From the NCBI RefSeq assembly GCF_001428005.1, contig NZ_LMSB01000034.1, forward strand, positions 1,793-65,792: a stretch of DNA of 64,000 bases, read 5' to 3'. Each line of letters starts with the position of its first letter. The first letter of the stretch is position 1. A program made the position numbers and the translations under genes. A model generated the notes under the pieces. It was not told where the DNA came from. It made no database searches and was given only the letters and a program-made list of their open reading frames with translations. Shown here piece by piece: positions 35,406 through 42,283 of this stretch. The stretch is from Arthrobacter sp. Soil736 (GTDB lineage: Bacteria; Actinomycetota; Actinomycetes; Actinomycetales; Micrococcaceae).

Positions 35406-36101
35406 GTGAATCCGAGTCCATTCCCGAGCCCGCTTGACGTCGTCTTCCACTCCGGGCCGGCCGACTGGTGGGTGATCCTTGCCGGCCTGGGACCCCTAGC
35501 CGTCCTGATCGCGGCCCTGCTCGCCTTTTACATCAACTGGCGAACCCTGAAGCAGCGAACCGCGGCCGATACGACAGCTCTGGAGCAGAAGCGTGAGGCT
35601 GACGTCCAGGCCCTGAAGCAGAAGACCGAAGCAGACAGCAGGGCGGAATGGTGGCGGCGGGCACAGTGGGCGCTGGACCGGGCCCTGGATGAAGACGAGG
35701 GCACTAAGGCCCTGGGGCTTGCGACCTTGGACGTCCTGGCTCGCAGCGAACTGGCACGCAAGGAGGAGCTCGAGCTGTTCGACATTGCCTGGAAGAGCGT
35801 CGCCGGTCCGGATCATAACGGCGAATCGGATGAAGATGTCGACGAAGCGCAAGCTTCCCAGCAGTTGCACTTTGTGCCTGGTTCTTGGCGCCGCCCCGGT
35901 TCGTTTGTATCTCTTCGAAGCGCTTACTTGCAGAGTCTCTGGACGCCACGATCCGAGGAAGGCTCCTCGACGCATCTCTTTTCATGGCTCCCGGGCCTCT
36001 CGGGAGGCCGTTGGTCCTCTCCTACGTCCGTGGACTCCGATGACAACATCGGCGACAATGGAACGACGGACGAGGACAAGACCAAGGAGGATGGGCTATG
36101 A
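35406..36101 (+). CDS. Membrane protein with cytoplasmic coiled coil, unknown function
   Basis: The 231-aa product has one transmembrane helix (about residues 20-42, VILAGLGPLAVLIAALLAFY), a coiled coil rich in Lys, Glu and Ala (about 45-80), a helical core with AEWWRRAQWALDRALDEDEG and LGLATLDVLARSELARKEEL, and a disordered acidic tail. Similar single-helix proteins occur in actinobacterial accessory regions without a known function. GTG 35406 has TAGGCT (35394-35399) ending 6 nt upstream, so it is likely leaderless. Its stop overlaps the next start (ATGA). Confidence 0.68.
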   Translation: MNPSPFPSPLDVVFHSGPADWWVILAGLGPLAVLIAALLAFYINWRTLKQRTAADTTALEQKREADVQALKQKTEADSRAEWWRRAQWALDRALDEDEGTKALGLATLDVLARSELARKEELELFDIAWKSVAGPDHNGESDEDVDEAQASQQLHFVPGSWRRPGSFVSLRSAYLQSLWTPRSEEGSSTHLFSWLPGLSGGRWSSPTSVDSDDNIGDNGTTDEDKTKEDGL

Positions 36102-36289
36102 GCGCAAGCACCTCTGAACACAAGTACGTCCACACTCCCCGGAGCGCCTCCCCCGCGACGTCCAAGAAGGACCCGCAGGCTGAGCACCGCGTACAGGTGG
36201 CCGCCGCAAGGCTGCGCGTAACCCTTGATGAGCGCCTCGGGCGCGAGACCCCGGCCAAGACCAAGGCCCTGGCCAAGGAACCCATCTAG
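36098..36289 (+). CDS. Small basic protein coupled to the membrane-protein gene
   Basis: A 63-aa basic protein: a disordered N-terminus, then a helical part (VQVAAARLRVTLDERLGRET, then KTKALAKEPI). Its ATG overlaps the upstream stop by 4 nt, which argues that both are real and made together. Function unknown; it could be a partner or regulator of the membrane protein. Confidence 0.58.
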   Translation: MSASTSEHKYVHTPRSASPATSKKDPQAEHRVQVAAARLRVTLDERLGRETPAKTKALAKEPI

Positions 36290-36372
36290 ACCCTCCTACG
36301 TCGGCAGGGCCCAGCGTCTCCACTGTGTCAAAGTACGGTGCCGCCGCCGGGGTCCAGGCGTTGCGCCGAACA

Positions 36373-36573
36373 TCAAGGGTCTTGAACGCCTGCTCTTTCT
36401 TGTGCCAATACGTGACTGGCTCCTCGGTCAGCTGGACGGATGAACGTACCATGGCGCACTGCCTGGTCCAGATCCTCCCACCTCACGCCAATTCCGGCGA
36501 GCATCGTTTTGCGCTCCCGCACTGATACACCCGTCAGCGTTCGGTGCTTGAAGTGCGTGTCTATGAGATTCCG
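36373..36573 (-). pseudogene. Gene remnant, unrecognised
   Basis: On the minus strand an open stretch of about 65 codons reads like real protein (LIDTHFKHRTLTGVSVRE, then TMLAGIGVRWEDLDQAVRHG) but has no start and is stopped on both sides. A frameshift relative to the open stretch just upstream is possible. I do not recognise the family. Confidence 0.35.
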
Positions 36574-36656
36574 CTACTGGGTCTGGACAAATCGCTGTTC
36601 ACAATGAACACATCAGGCCAGAACTCCATCCTGTATCCAGTTCCGGCCTCCTTGTC

Positions 36657-36881
36657 TTACATGCCATGGGTCGCTTTTTCACAGTCCGGCGTAGTTAGGC
36701 CCGCCACGCCGAGCTTGCCAAGGGCAGGCAGGATGTGGTGACGAAGATTGCTCTCATAGGACTCCCAGCTCTGCATCCGTAGCCCTGCGGTCGGAGTTGT
36801 GCCGGTCTGGGTGATGCTATCGATTTTTAGTGGGGCTGGTTTGCGGGTCTCTAGCCACGTGATCTGCTGTGTTGTCCATGG
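36657..36881 (-). pseudogene. Tyrosine recombinase (integrase) remnant
   Basis: On the minus strand about 74 codons are open. The core SWESYESNLRHHILPALGK, followed by LGVAGLTTPDCEK, is the pattern of the N-terminal core-binding domain of phage-type integrases (a helix, then HILPxLG and an LTPxD-like turn). A TAA stop follows, and no catalytic Arg-His-Tyr domain is found downstream. Its place beside the right attachment repeat fits the integrase of the element. Confidence 0.5.
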
Positions 36882-37055
36882 GCTGCTCTATGCGGCTCGG
36901 AAGCTGGCAGGCGTCACTTTGGCGACGGCACACTCTGGGGCACACTTTGGGAAGTGACGAGCGTGAACGTCCGGGAACTTCACATCGATAGAAAATGCCT
37001 AAAAAACGGGGGTTCGAGTAGCACCAGGAACCCGCGGGATGACCCGGGAGCCACT

Positions 37056-37101
37056 CACTCGTAATGAAAGGTCATCAGTTCGATTCTGATGAGAAGCTCG
37101 A
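37056..37101 (+). repeat. Right attachment repeat (tRNA-Thr 3' fragment)
   Basis: CACTCGTAATGAAAGGTCAT and the following T-arm sequence repeat the 3' half of tRNA-Thr without its 5' half. It cannot form a tRNA. A terminator copy follows, as downstream of the intact gene. Confidence 0.75.
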
Positions 37102-37105
37102 GAAA

Positions 37106-37144
37106 AACCCCGTGTTTTCGCTGATCCAGCGGGAACGCGGGGTT
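37106..37144 (+). terminator. Diverged copy of the tRNA-Thr terminator
   Basis: Same 18-bp stem layout and ATC loop as at 32811-32849. The differences turn G-C pairs into G-U wobbles on the plus-strand RNA, so the hairpin still forms. Followed by TTTTC. Confidence 0.75.
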
Positions 37145-37262
37145 TTCTGGTTTCCTGAGCGGCGGGCTGCCCGCTGGGGCGATATGGTTTCCCAGTGGGT
37201 CTTCCCTTCCCGGATCGGCCCGGCGCAAGGCTGGCCCGAGGGAAGGGAACAGTGATGAGTAA

Positions 37263-38486
37263 GTGAGCGCCAAGTATCCGTCGACGCGTGTGACCGAGAG
37301 CAGGGACGTGTTCGCCCGCGTGGGCCGCTGGCTCGGGGATGAATCGGGAGGCCGCACCAGGCCCATCATCCTGGCCGTCGTGCTGACATTGGCAGCGATC
37401 GGGCTGGTGCTGGTCGCCTCAGCATCGTCCGTCGAGTCCGTCGCCAACGGGCTGAACCCCTACGACCTGCCCCTGAAGCAAGGCATGTGGACAGTGGGCG
37501 GCGTGCTCATCATGTTCGGCCTGGCACGCCTCCGGTCCCGGCATATCCGGAAACTCGCCTGGCCCCTGTTGCTGGCCGCCATTGTGGCCCTCGGCCTGGT
37601 GTTCACGCCCCTGGGCATGACCGTGAACGGCAACCGGAACTGGCTGAGCTTCGGCGGGTTGACCGTCCAGCCGTCCGAGTTCGCGAAACTGGCGCTCATT
37701 GTCTGGGCGGCGGCCGTCCTCTCCCGCAAACAGGCATTCCTCCGCGAGTGGAAGCACGCCGTCGTGCCGGTGGTCCTCCCCGCCGGCGCGCTGGTGGTCG
37801 GACTCGTCGCGCTCGGCCGCGACCTTGGCACGGCCATGATCATCATGATGATCCTCGCCGCTGCCATGTTCTACGGGGGCGTACGGATGAAGGTCTTCGG
37901 CGTCGCCGGCGCCTTCTGCACGGTGGCGGTACTCGTCCTGGCGGCCACCAGCGGCAACCGGGTCGGCCGTATTTCGTCCTGGCTCGGCATGGGCTCGGCG
38001 GACGACGCCCAGGGCGTGGGCTACCAGGCGCTGAACGGCCAGTACGCGCTGGCCTCAGGCGGATGGTTCGGGGTAGGCCTCGGCCAGAGCCGGCAAAAGT
38101 GGAACTGGATTCCTGAAGCACACAACGACTTCATCTTCACGATCCTCGGCGAGGAACTCGGGTTGGCCGGCACCCTCCTGGTCCTCGGGCTGTTTACGGT
38201 GCTCGCCATCGCCGTTTTCAAGGTCATCGCCCGGACCCAGGACACGTTCGCCCGCATAGTCTCCTCCAGCGTAATTACGTGGATCATCGGCCAGGCCATC
38301 GTGAATATCGCCATGGTCAGCGGGCTGCTGCCGGTCATCGGCGTGCCGTTGCCGTTCATCTCGTACGGCGGGTCCGCCATGGTCTCTTCACTCGCAGGGA
38401 TCGGCATGATCCTCGGCGTTACCCGCGCAGAAGCGGCAGCCGTCCCCCGCACCCGGCCGAAGAAACCTGGGTTGGTTGCCCTGTAA
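37263..38486 (+). CDS. FtsW/RodA/SpoVE-family SEDS protein
   Basis: A SEDS-type peptidoglycan glycosyltransferase of 407 aa with about ten membrane helices. Family motifs are NGNRNWLSFGGLTVQPSEFA, ALGRDLGTAMI, the extracellular loop ending AHNDFIFTILGEELGL, and PLPFISYGGSAMVSSLAGIG near the C-terminus. It is closest to FtsW but stands alone, outside any division or rod gene cluster and without a neighbouring penicillin-binding protein. The start is GTG 37263. It begins 120 bp right of the tRNA terminator copy and is probably chromosomal rather than island cargo. Confidence 0.88.
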   Translation: MSAKYPSTRVTESRDVFARVGRWLGDESGGRTRPIILAVVLTLAAIGLVLVASASSVESVANGLNPYDLPLKQGMWTVGGVLIMFGLARLRSRHIRKLAWPLLLAAIVALGLVFTPLGMTVNGNRNWLSFGGLTVQPSEFAKLALIVWAAAVLSRKQAFLREWKHAVVPVVLPAGALVVGLVALGRDLGTAMIIMMILAAAMFYGGVRMKVFGVAGAFCTVAVLVLAATSGNRVGRISSWLGMGSADDAQGVGYQALNGQYALASGGWFGVGLGQSRQKWNWIPEAHNDFIFTILGEELGLAGTLLVLGLFTVLAIAVFKVIARTQDTFARIVSSSVITWIIGQAIVNIAMVSGLLPVIGVPLPFISYGGSAMVSSLAGIGMILGVTRAEAAAVPRTRPKKPGLVAL

Positions 38487-38550
38487 CAACGGCGGCGCAG
38501 GCCCCGAAGTGGCGGCGCCGGGCGGGGCTGGCATGCCGACCTCTCACGGC

Positions 38551-39105
38551 TCAGGCGGTGAACGTTACGTCTTTAGCGTCCGTGACCTGTGCGGTGCGGC
38601 CGGGAGCCGTGTGGTACTTCCAGTAAAGGTTCGTGTGCGCAATGACCTTGTCCGGCGTCGGGGCGCCCCACGCGCTCTGATCCTCCGTCGTGTGTGCATC
38701 GCCGACGAGCGTGACGTCGTAGCCGCGAACAATGGCCCCATGGATCGTGGAACGGATGCATTCATCCGTTTGAGCGCCAGTGACCACCAGGCGCCCGACT
38801 CCGGCCCTGGCCAAGACGTCCTCCAGATCGGTGTCTTCGAAGGAGTCCGCAAACGTCTTGTGCACCAACGGTTCCGGCTCTTGGCGTGCCAGCTCCGGGA
38901 CGTACTTCCAGGCGTCGCTTCCCTTCTCCAGTTGCTCGTCTGAGTGCTGGACCCAGACGATCGGGGCGCCCGCTTCGCGTGCCTTGTCGACGAGCATGCC
39001 GATGTTTGCGATGACCGAGTCACGCTGGTGAACATCGGCCACGACGCCCATCTGGACGTCGATGACCATCAGGGCGGTGTTGGGTCGATCTGGCAGCGTG
39101 GTCAT
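38551..39105 (-). CDS. Isochorismatase-like cysteine hydrolase
   Basis: A 184-aa protein with the isochorismatase-fold catalytic triad: Asp16 in ALMVIDVQMG, Lys83 in VHKTFADSFE and Cys116 in VTGAQTDECIRSTI, with the preceding cis-peptide region. The substrate (nicotinamide-like amide or other) is unknown. I chose ATG 39105, with GGAG upstream. It converges with the SEDS gene. Confidence 0.9.
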   Translation of the reverse strand: MTTLPDRPNTALMVIDVQMGVVADVHQRDSVIANIGMLVDKAREAGAPIVWVQHSDEQLEKGSDAWKYVPELARQEPEPLVHKTFADSFEDTDLEDVLARAGVGRLVVTGAQTDECIRSTIHGAIVRGYDVTLVGDAHTTEDQSAWGAPTPDKVIAHTNLYWKYHTAPGRTAQVTDAKDVTFTA

Positions 39106-39320
39106 GACGATCTCCTCTGCTGGTCGGGCGGGTCCTGCCACCCGACCATGATAAGCCGGTGAGACGACGACGGCTCCTGTCCAGTCAGTGCTTTTGCCGG
39201 GTGACATTCCTGGTAGGGCGCCGCATGTGGGGGTATCGCCCCCGCCAACGGCTTAGGGCCTCCGGCTTTCCCTAGGGTGGTCCCGCAACACTCGGGTATC
39301 TGGACGAAACGGGCACCCTC

Positions 39321-39941
39321 ATGCAGCACAATCTGAAGACCTACTCGTTTCCGCTCGGCGCGGGAGAGCAATGCCCCTCGGGAACGTTCCACCTGGACCT
39401 GGCATCGGGCCGCTGCGACTGGTCCGACGGCGTGTTCGCCATCCACGGCTACGCGCGCGGGGAAGTCGTCCCCACCGCGGAACTGGTCATGGCCCACAAG
39501 CATCCGGAGGACCGTGAACCCATCCTCCAACTGATCAATGAAATCCGTTCGACCGGAGGGCAGGGGGCTCTCTTTCACCGCATCATCGACAGCAGAGGGC
39601 AAGAGCATCGCGTGCTGACCCTGGCACAGGCCGGCGAAGGCCAGGGACCGGTTACAGCGATCTACGGCTTGGTGATGGACTTTACCCGGACAGTGGCGGC
39701 GGAAGCCGGACGGGAAGCCGCAGCGGCAGTGGCCGGGGCCTACGCCAACAAGGCAACCATCGAGCAGGCCAAGGGAATCCTCATGGGCCGCCTGGACGTC
39801 CAGGCCAACGAGGCCTTCACCATCCTCGCCGTCCGAAGCCAGCACACCAACACGAAACTTGCCGCCGTCGCGGCTGAACTTGTCGATGCCGCGGGTCAGG
39901 GGAAGCTCCGGGCGGCACTGCAACGTTGGGGGCAGTCATAG
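39321..39941 (+). CDS. PAS-ANTAR RNA-binding regulator
   Basis: The 206-aa protein joins a PAS domain (about 20-115: HLDLASGRCDWSDGVFAIHG, then AIYGLVMDFTRT) to a C-terminal ANTAR domain (about 130-200: NKATIEQAKGILMGRLDVQA, NEAFTILAVRSQHTN). ANTAR proteins bind paired RNA hairpins and block termination. No target hairpin pair or signalling partner is obvious nearby. Such PAS-ANTAR proteins are numerous in Arthrobacter. Confidence 0.92.
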   Translation: MQHNLKTYSFPLGAGEQCPSGTFHLDLASGRCDWSDGVFAIHGYARGEVVPTAELVMAHKHPEDREPILQLINEIRSTGGQGALFHRIIDSRGQEHRVLTLAQAGEGQGPVTAIYGLVMDFTRTVAAEAGREAAAAVAGAYANKATIEQAKGILMGRLDVQANEAFTILAVRSQHTNTKLAAVAAELVDAAGQGKLRAALQRWGQS

Positions 39942-39981
39942 GTTCGCCTCCACCCGGCCGCTGGCCGGAGGCCGGTCGCAC

Positions 39982-40365
39982 TCAGCGAGCGTCTCGTCGC
40001 CGGCGCGCCGGCTCGTAGTCGGCTTGACCCCGCGCTGGCGGCGGGCCGCTCGGGGCGATGAGTAGCTCACCGAGGCGGGCTGCTTCAGCATGCGAAAGCC
40101 ACACGGAGAACGGATGGTCGTCATCCATCCTCTCGATCGTCAACGTAACACCATTGCCGCGCCCGCCAACAAGGTAGTCCGCCAGGGCCGGCGCCAGGTC
40201 CGGTCCCATGAGAATGCTCCCGTCGCGCCCCGTGCAATCCCAGCGTTCGCCTGCGTCCAGCGCACGCTTGTGCTCTCCGCACACCAGTGCTGTGACCCTG
40301 CAGTCGGCCGACACGAAACGGTCGGCCGAGGGATTAGGGCATCGAAGTACCTGGCATCCAGCCAT
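39982..40365 (-). CDS. Hypothetical protein with Cys-rich N-terminus
   Basis: The 127-aa product has Cys and His residues in its first 45 positions (AGCQVLRCPN, DCRVTALVCGEHKRAL, WDCTG) that could bind zinc, then GNGVTLTIERMDDDHPFSVW, which looks like a beta hairpin. A good ribosome binding site (GGAAGGA) precedes ATG 40365. It converges with the PAS-ANTAR gene. Function unknown. Confidence 0.65.
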   Translation of the reverse strand: MAGCQVLRCPNPSADRFVSADCRVTALVCGEHKRALDAGERWDCTGRDGSILMGPDLAPALADYLVGGRGNGVTLTIERMDDDHPFSVWLSHAEAARLGELLIAPSGPPPARGQADYEPARRRRDAR

Positions 40366-40875
40366 CGCTGATCCTTCCTGGCCGTATAGCTGTCCGAGCC
40401 GCGTCCCTGCGGGAGCGCGCCCGTCCCTGCAACTCCAGGCGTCGATAGACGGCTACCTTCCCCCCGGAAGTCTTCACTCTCGCTTCTGCGCCTTGGGAAA
40501 ATCCCGGAGCCATGATGCCCGTTGTGCTCCGGACACCCTAATCAAGGGGGCCAGCACTCTAACCCAGCGTCTGGCACACGCGGCTAATCACACTCGGTCG
40601 ATCAAGGGGCAGGGCCACGTGGCACGACGAAGTCCGGGAAGAAATCCGCGAACCGGAGCCCTGAAAAGACAGCACGGAAGGGCAACCGTATGCACAACGC
40701 GGCCAAAACCGTGGGGACCCCTGCGCCGCCCTAGAGGGCGGCTGCCTCGTCGCCGTCCCGCTGCCGCCAGTCTTTCAGTTGGAAATGACCGACCCTAGGG
40801 TGCACCACTCAGGCGCATTTCCCTTGTCCCGCGGGGCCGGTTGTACCGCGGGAACCGGTTGTACCGCGGGGCCGG
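40366..40875. other. Gene-free interval with three short tandem repeats
   Basis: Open frames here, including a long plus-strand one (40208-40798), lack protein-like composition. The right end holds three tandem units of 17-18 bp: 40824-40840, 40841-40858 and 40859-40875 (core TTGTACCGCGGGGCCGG), ending exactly at the stop of the next gene. Otherwise I see nothing. Confidence 0.55.
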
Positions 40876-41139
40876 TCAGACCCGGCTTCTGCGGGTGACT
40901 GCACCGAAGATCAGCAGCACGATGACGGCGCCAAGGATCGACAGCAGCCAGGTCCTGAGGTCAAAGAATTCACCAAGACCCCCGTCGAAGACCAGGGAAC
41001 CGATCCAGCCGCCGAGTATCGCCCCGACAACGCCCAGGACGAGGGTCAGCAGCCACCCGCCGCCCTGTCTCCCCGGAAGAATGGCTTTGGCTATGGCCCC
41101 CACAATCAGGCCGAGCAGGAGAAAACCGAGAAATCCCAT
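40876..41139 (-). CDS. GlsB/YeaQ/YmgE-family membrane protein
   Basis: An 87-aa hydrophobic protein starting MGFLGFLLLGLIVGAIAKAI. The pattern LPGRQGGGWLLTLVLGVVGA with ILGGWIG is diagnostic of the transglycosylase-associated (GlsB/YeaQ) family, with three membrane helices. Members are stress-linked, with unclear mechanism. ATG 41139 has AAGGAAG upstream. Divergent from the CsbD gene. Confidence 0.9.
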   Translation of the reverse strand: MGFLGFLLLGLIVGAIAKAILPGRQGGGWLLTLVLGVVGAILGGWIGSLVFDGGLGEFFDLRTWLLSILGAVIVLLIFGAVTRRSRV

Positions 41140-41298
41140 GACGCACTTCCTTCCCAACAAACATGTACCGCTGGTATCGCACCAGCCGTATTTACGAGTT
41201 AATCAGTATGCTTAGTATCTGGCAAGGATTAGGTTTACGATGAAATGGTTAGCCGCCGGCGGATCCGCCGGCGGAAGCCAACGGCGAGGGGAAACACC

Positions 41299-41472
41299 AT
41301 GGGTCTGGATGACAAGATCAAAAACGCCGCCGAGAAACTCGGAGGCAAGGGCAAGGAAGCCGCCGGCGAGGCTACGGGCGATGAGAGCCTGAAAGCCGAG
41401 GGCCAAGGCGACCAGGCCAGATCAGATCTGAAACAAGCCGGCGAAAAGGTCAAGGACGCGTTCAAGGAATAA
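41299..41472 (+). CDS. CsbD-family stress protein
   Basis: A 57-aa, very hydrophilic Lys/Glu/Gly/Ala protein: MGLDDKIKNAAEKLGGKGKE, EAAGEATGDESLKAEG, then SDLKQAGEKVKDAFKE. This is the CsbD pattern, a general-stress family often made in stationary phase. ATG 41299 follows GAGGGG. It pairs with the divergent GlsB/YeaQ gene, suggesting a shared stress response. Confidence 0.88.
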   Translation: MGLDDKIKNAAEKLGGKGKEAAGEATGDESLKAEGQGDQARSDLKQAGEKVKDAFKE

Positions 41473-41958
41473 CGGCCGTCGGGACTCACGAAGGGTGCAG
41501 CTCCACGCCGGTGCCGCACCCTTCTTGCCTGCGCTTTCGACACGGATGTTCGCGGCCGAGCGAGGGGCCTGCCTGCCGACGCACGGCGCTATTCCGCCCC
41601 TGGAAATCGCTTGTCAGGCCATGGGGGCGGTGCTATAAAAAGCCGTATCAGCCCTCATAAGCCGGTTAGTGCCGTGCAGGACCGAATGTAAGACCTAAGA
41701 CCAGGGGGTCGGTGACAGCAGATCAACGCCTGATGGGCCGGGACGGGATGCCCGTACACGCCTAGGCTGCCATTCGGGCGCAGAGCTATTAGAGAACGCC
41801 ACAGCGCAGCGTCGCGCATGTGCAGCACCATTAGCGCGCGGAATATCTGTCCCGCAAAGTGGTCCCCGGTTAGTACCTTCCGGAGACCGCATCACCCAAA
41901 GCTGCAGAGGGAGACAGCAGCACCAGAAGCCACTCACCTGGCTGTTGATCGGATTCCA
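41473..41958. other. Intergenic interval with a hairpin
   Basis: GAAGGGTGC (41490-41498) pairs with GCACCCTTC (41516-41524) and may end the CsbD transcript. The remainder shows no convincing gene; a frame from 41818 is considered part of the next entry only from 41959. Confidence 0.5.
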
Positions 41959-42204
41959 GTGGATCAGGCGACGATCGTCGGCTATGCCCTCGCCTATATC
42001 GCGGCAATTATTGCCGTTTTACTCATGTTCCTGCCCGCTATCATCATGTTTGCCCTCCTCCTGCTCGTGGCAGGCGCGGTGCAATTGATGATCCTCTTCA
42101 TGAACGCCCTGGCCGTCGGGCTGTACAGGAGCCTTCTGAGAGCGTACCGGCACATGACCGACCGGTGGCACCGGACCCGGGGAGGCGGCAAACTGGCGCA
42201 TTGA
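41959..42204 (+). CDS. Small membrane protein of unknown function
   Basis: From GTG 41959 the product is 81 aa with two strong membrane helices (TIVGYALAYIAAIIAVLLMF and IMFALLLLVAGAVQLMILFM) and a basic C-terminus (RHMTDRWHRTRGG). The frame stays open upstream to 41818, but that part is not protein-like. No good ribosome binding site decides the start. No family is recognised. Confidence 0.5.
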   Translation: MDQATIVGYALAYIAAIIAVLLMFLPAIIMFALLLLVAGAVQLMILFMNALAVGLYRSLLRAYRHMTDRWHRTRGGGKLAH

Positions 42205-42283
42205 CCACCGCCGGCCCGGCCCGATGCCGCGCCAAAACGTCCGCTCGTCCTGACATGCCGCAGGCGGCCCTATGATGGCTGGC

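Larger units (their letters stand above)
32760..37101. mobile_element. Decayed integrative element in tRNA-Thr
   Basis: The 3' half of tRNA-Thr from the anticodon loop onward is repeated in the same orientation at 37056. The interval of about 4.3 kb has weak coding density, an IS110 fragment, small unknown genes and pieces of a tyrosine-recombinase gene. This is the signature of an element that integrated at the tRNA and then decayed. No intact integrase, replication or transfer gene remains, so it should not be self-mobile. Confidence 0.72.
36290..37262. other. Right end of the island, no intact gene
   Basis: This stretch has only decayed minus-strand coding pieces (36373-36573 and 36657-36881), the repeat motifs at 36922-36950, the right attachment repeat at 37056-37101 and a terminator at 37106-37144. 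Other open frames here lack protein character. Confidence 0.6.

Noticed and set aside
36544-36741. 65-aa plus-strand frame in the island
   Set aside because: Lies opposite the integrase remnant, which is the more protein-like reading.
37056-37101. Second tRNA-Thr gene
   Set aside because: Only the anticodon-loop-to-T-arm half is present; there is no acceptor 5' strand or D arm.
40208-40798. 196-aa plus-strand frame
   Set aside because: Ser/Arg/Pro-rich, overlaps the Cys-rich gene on the other strand, no start signal.
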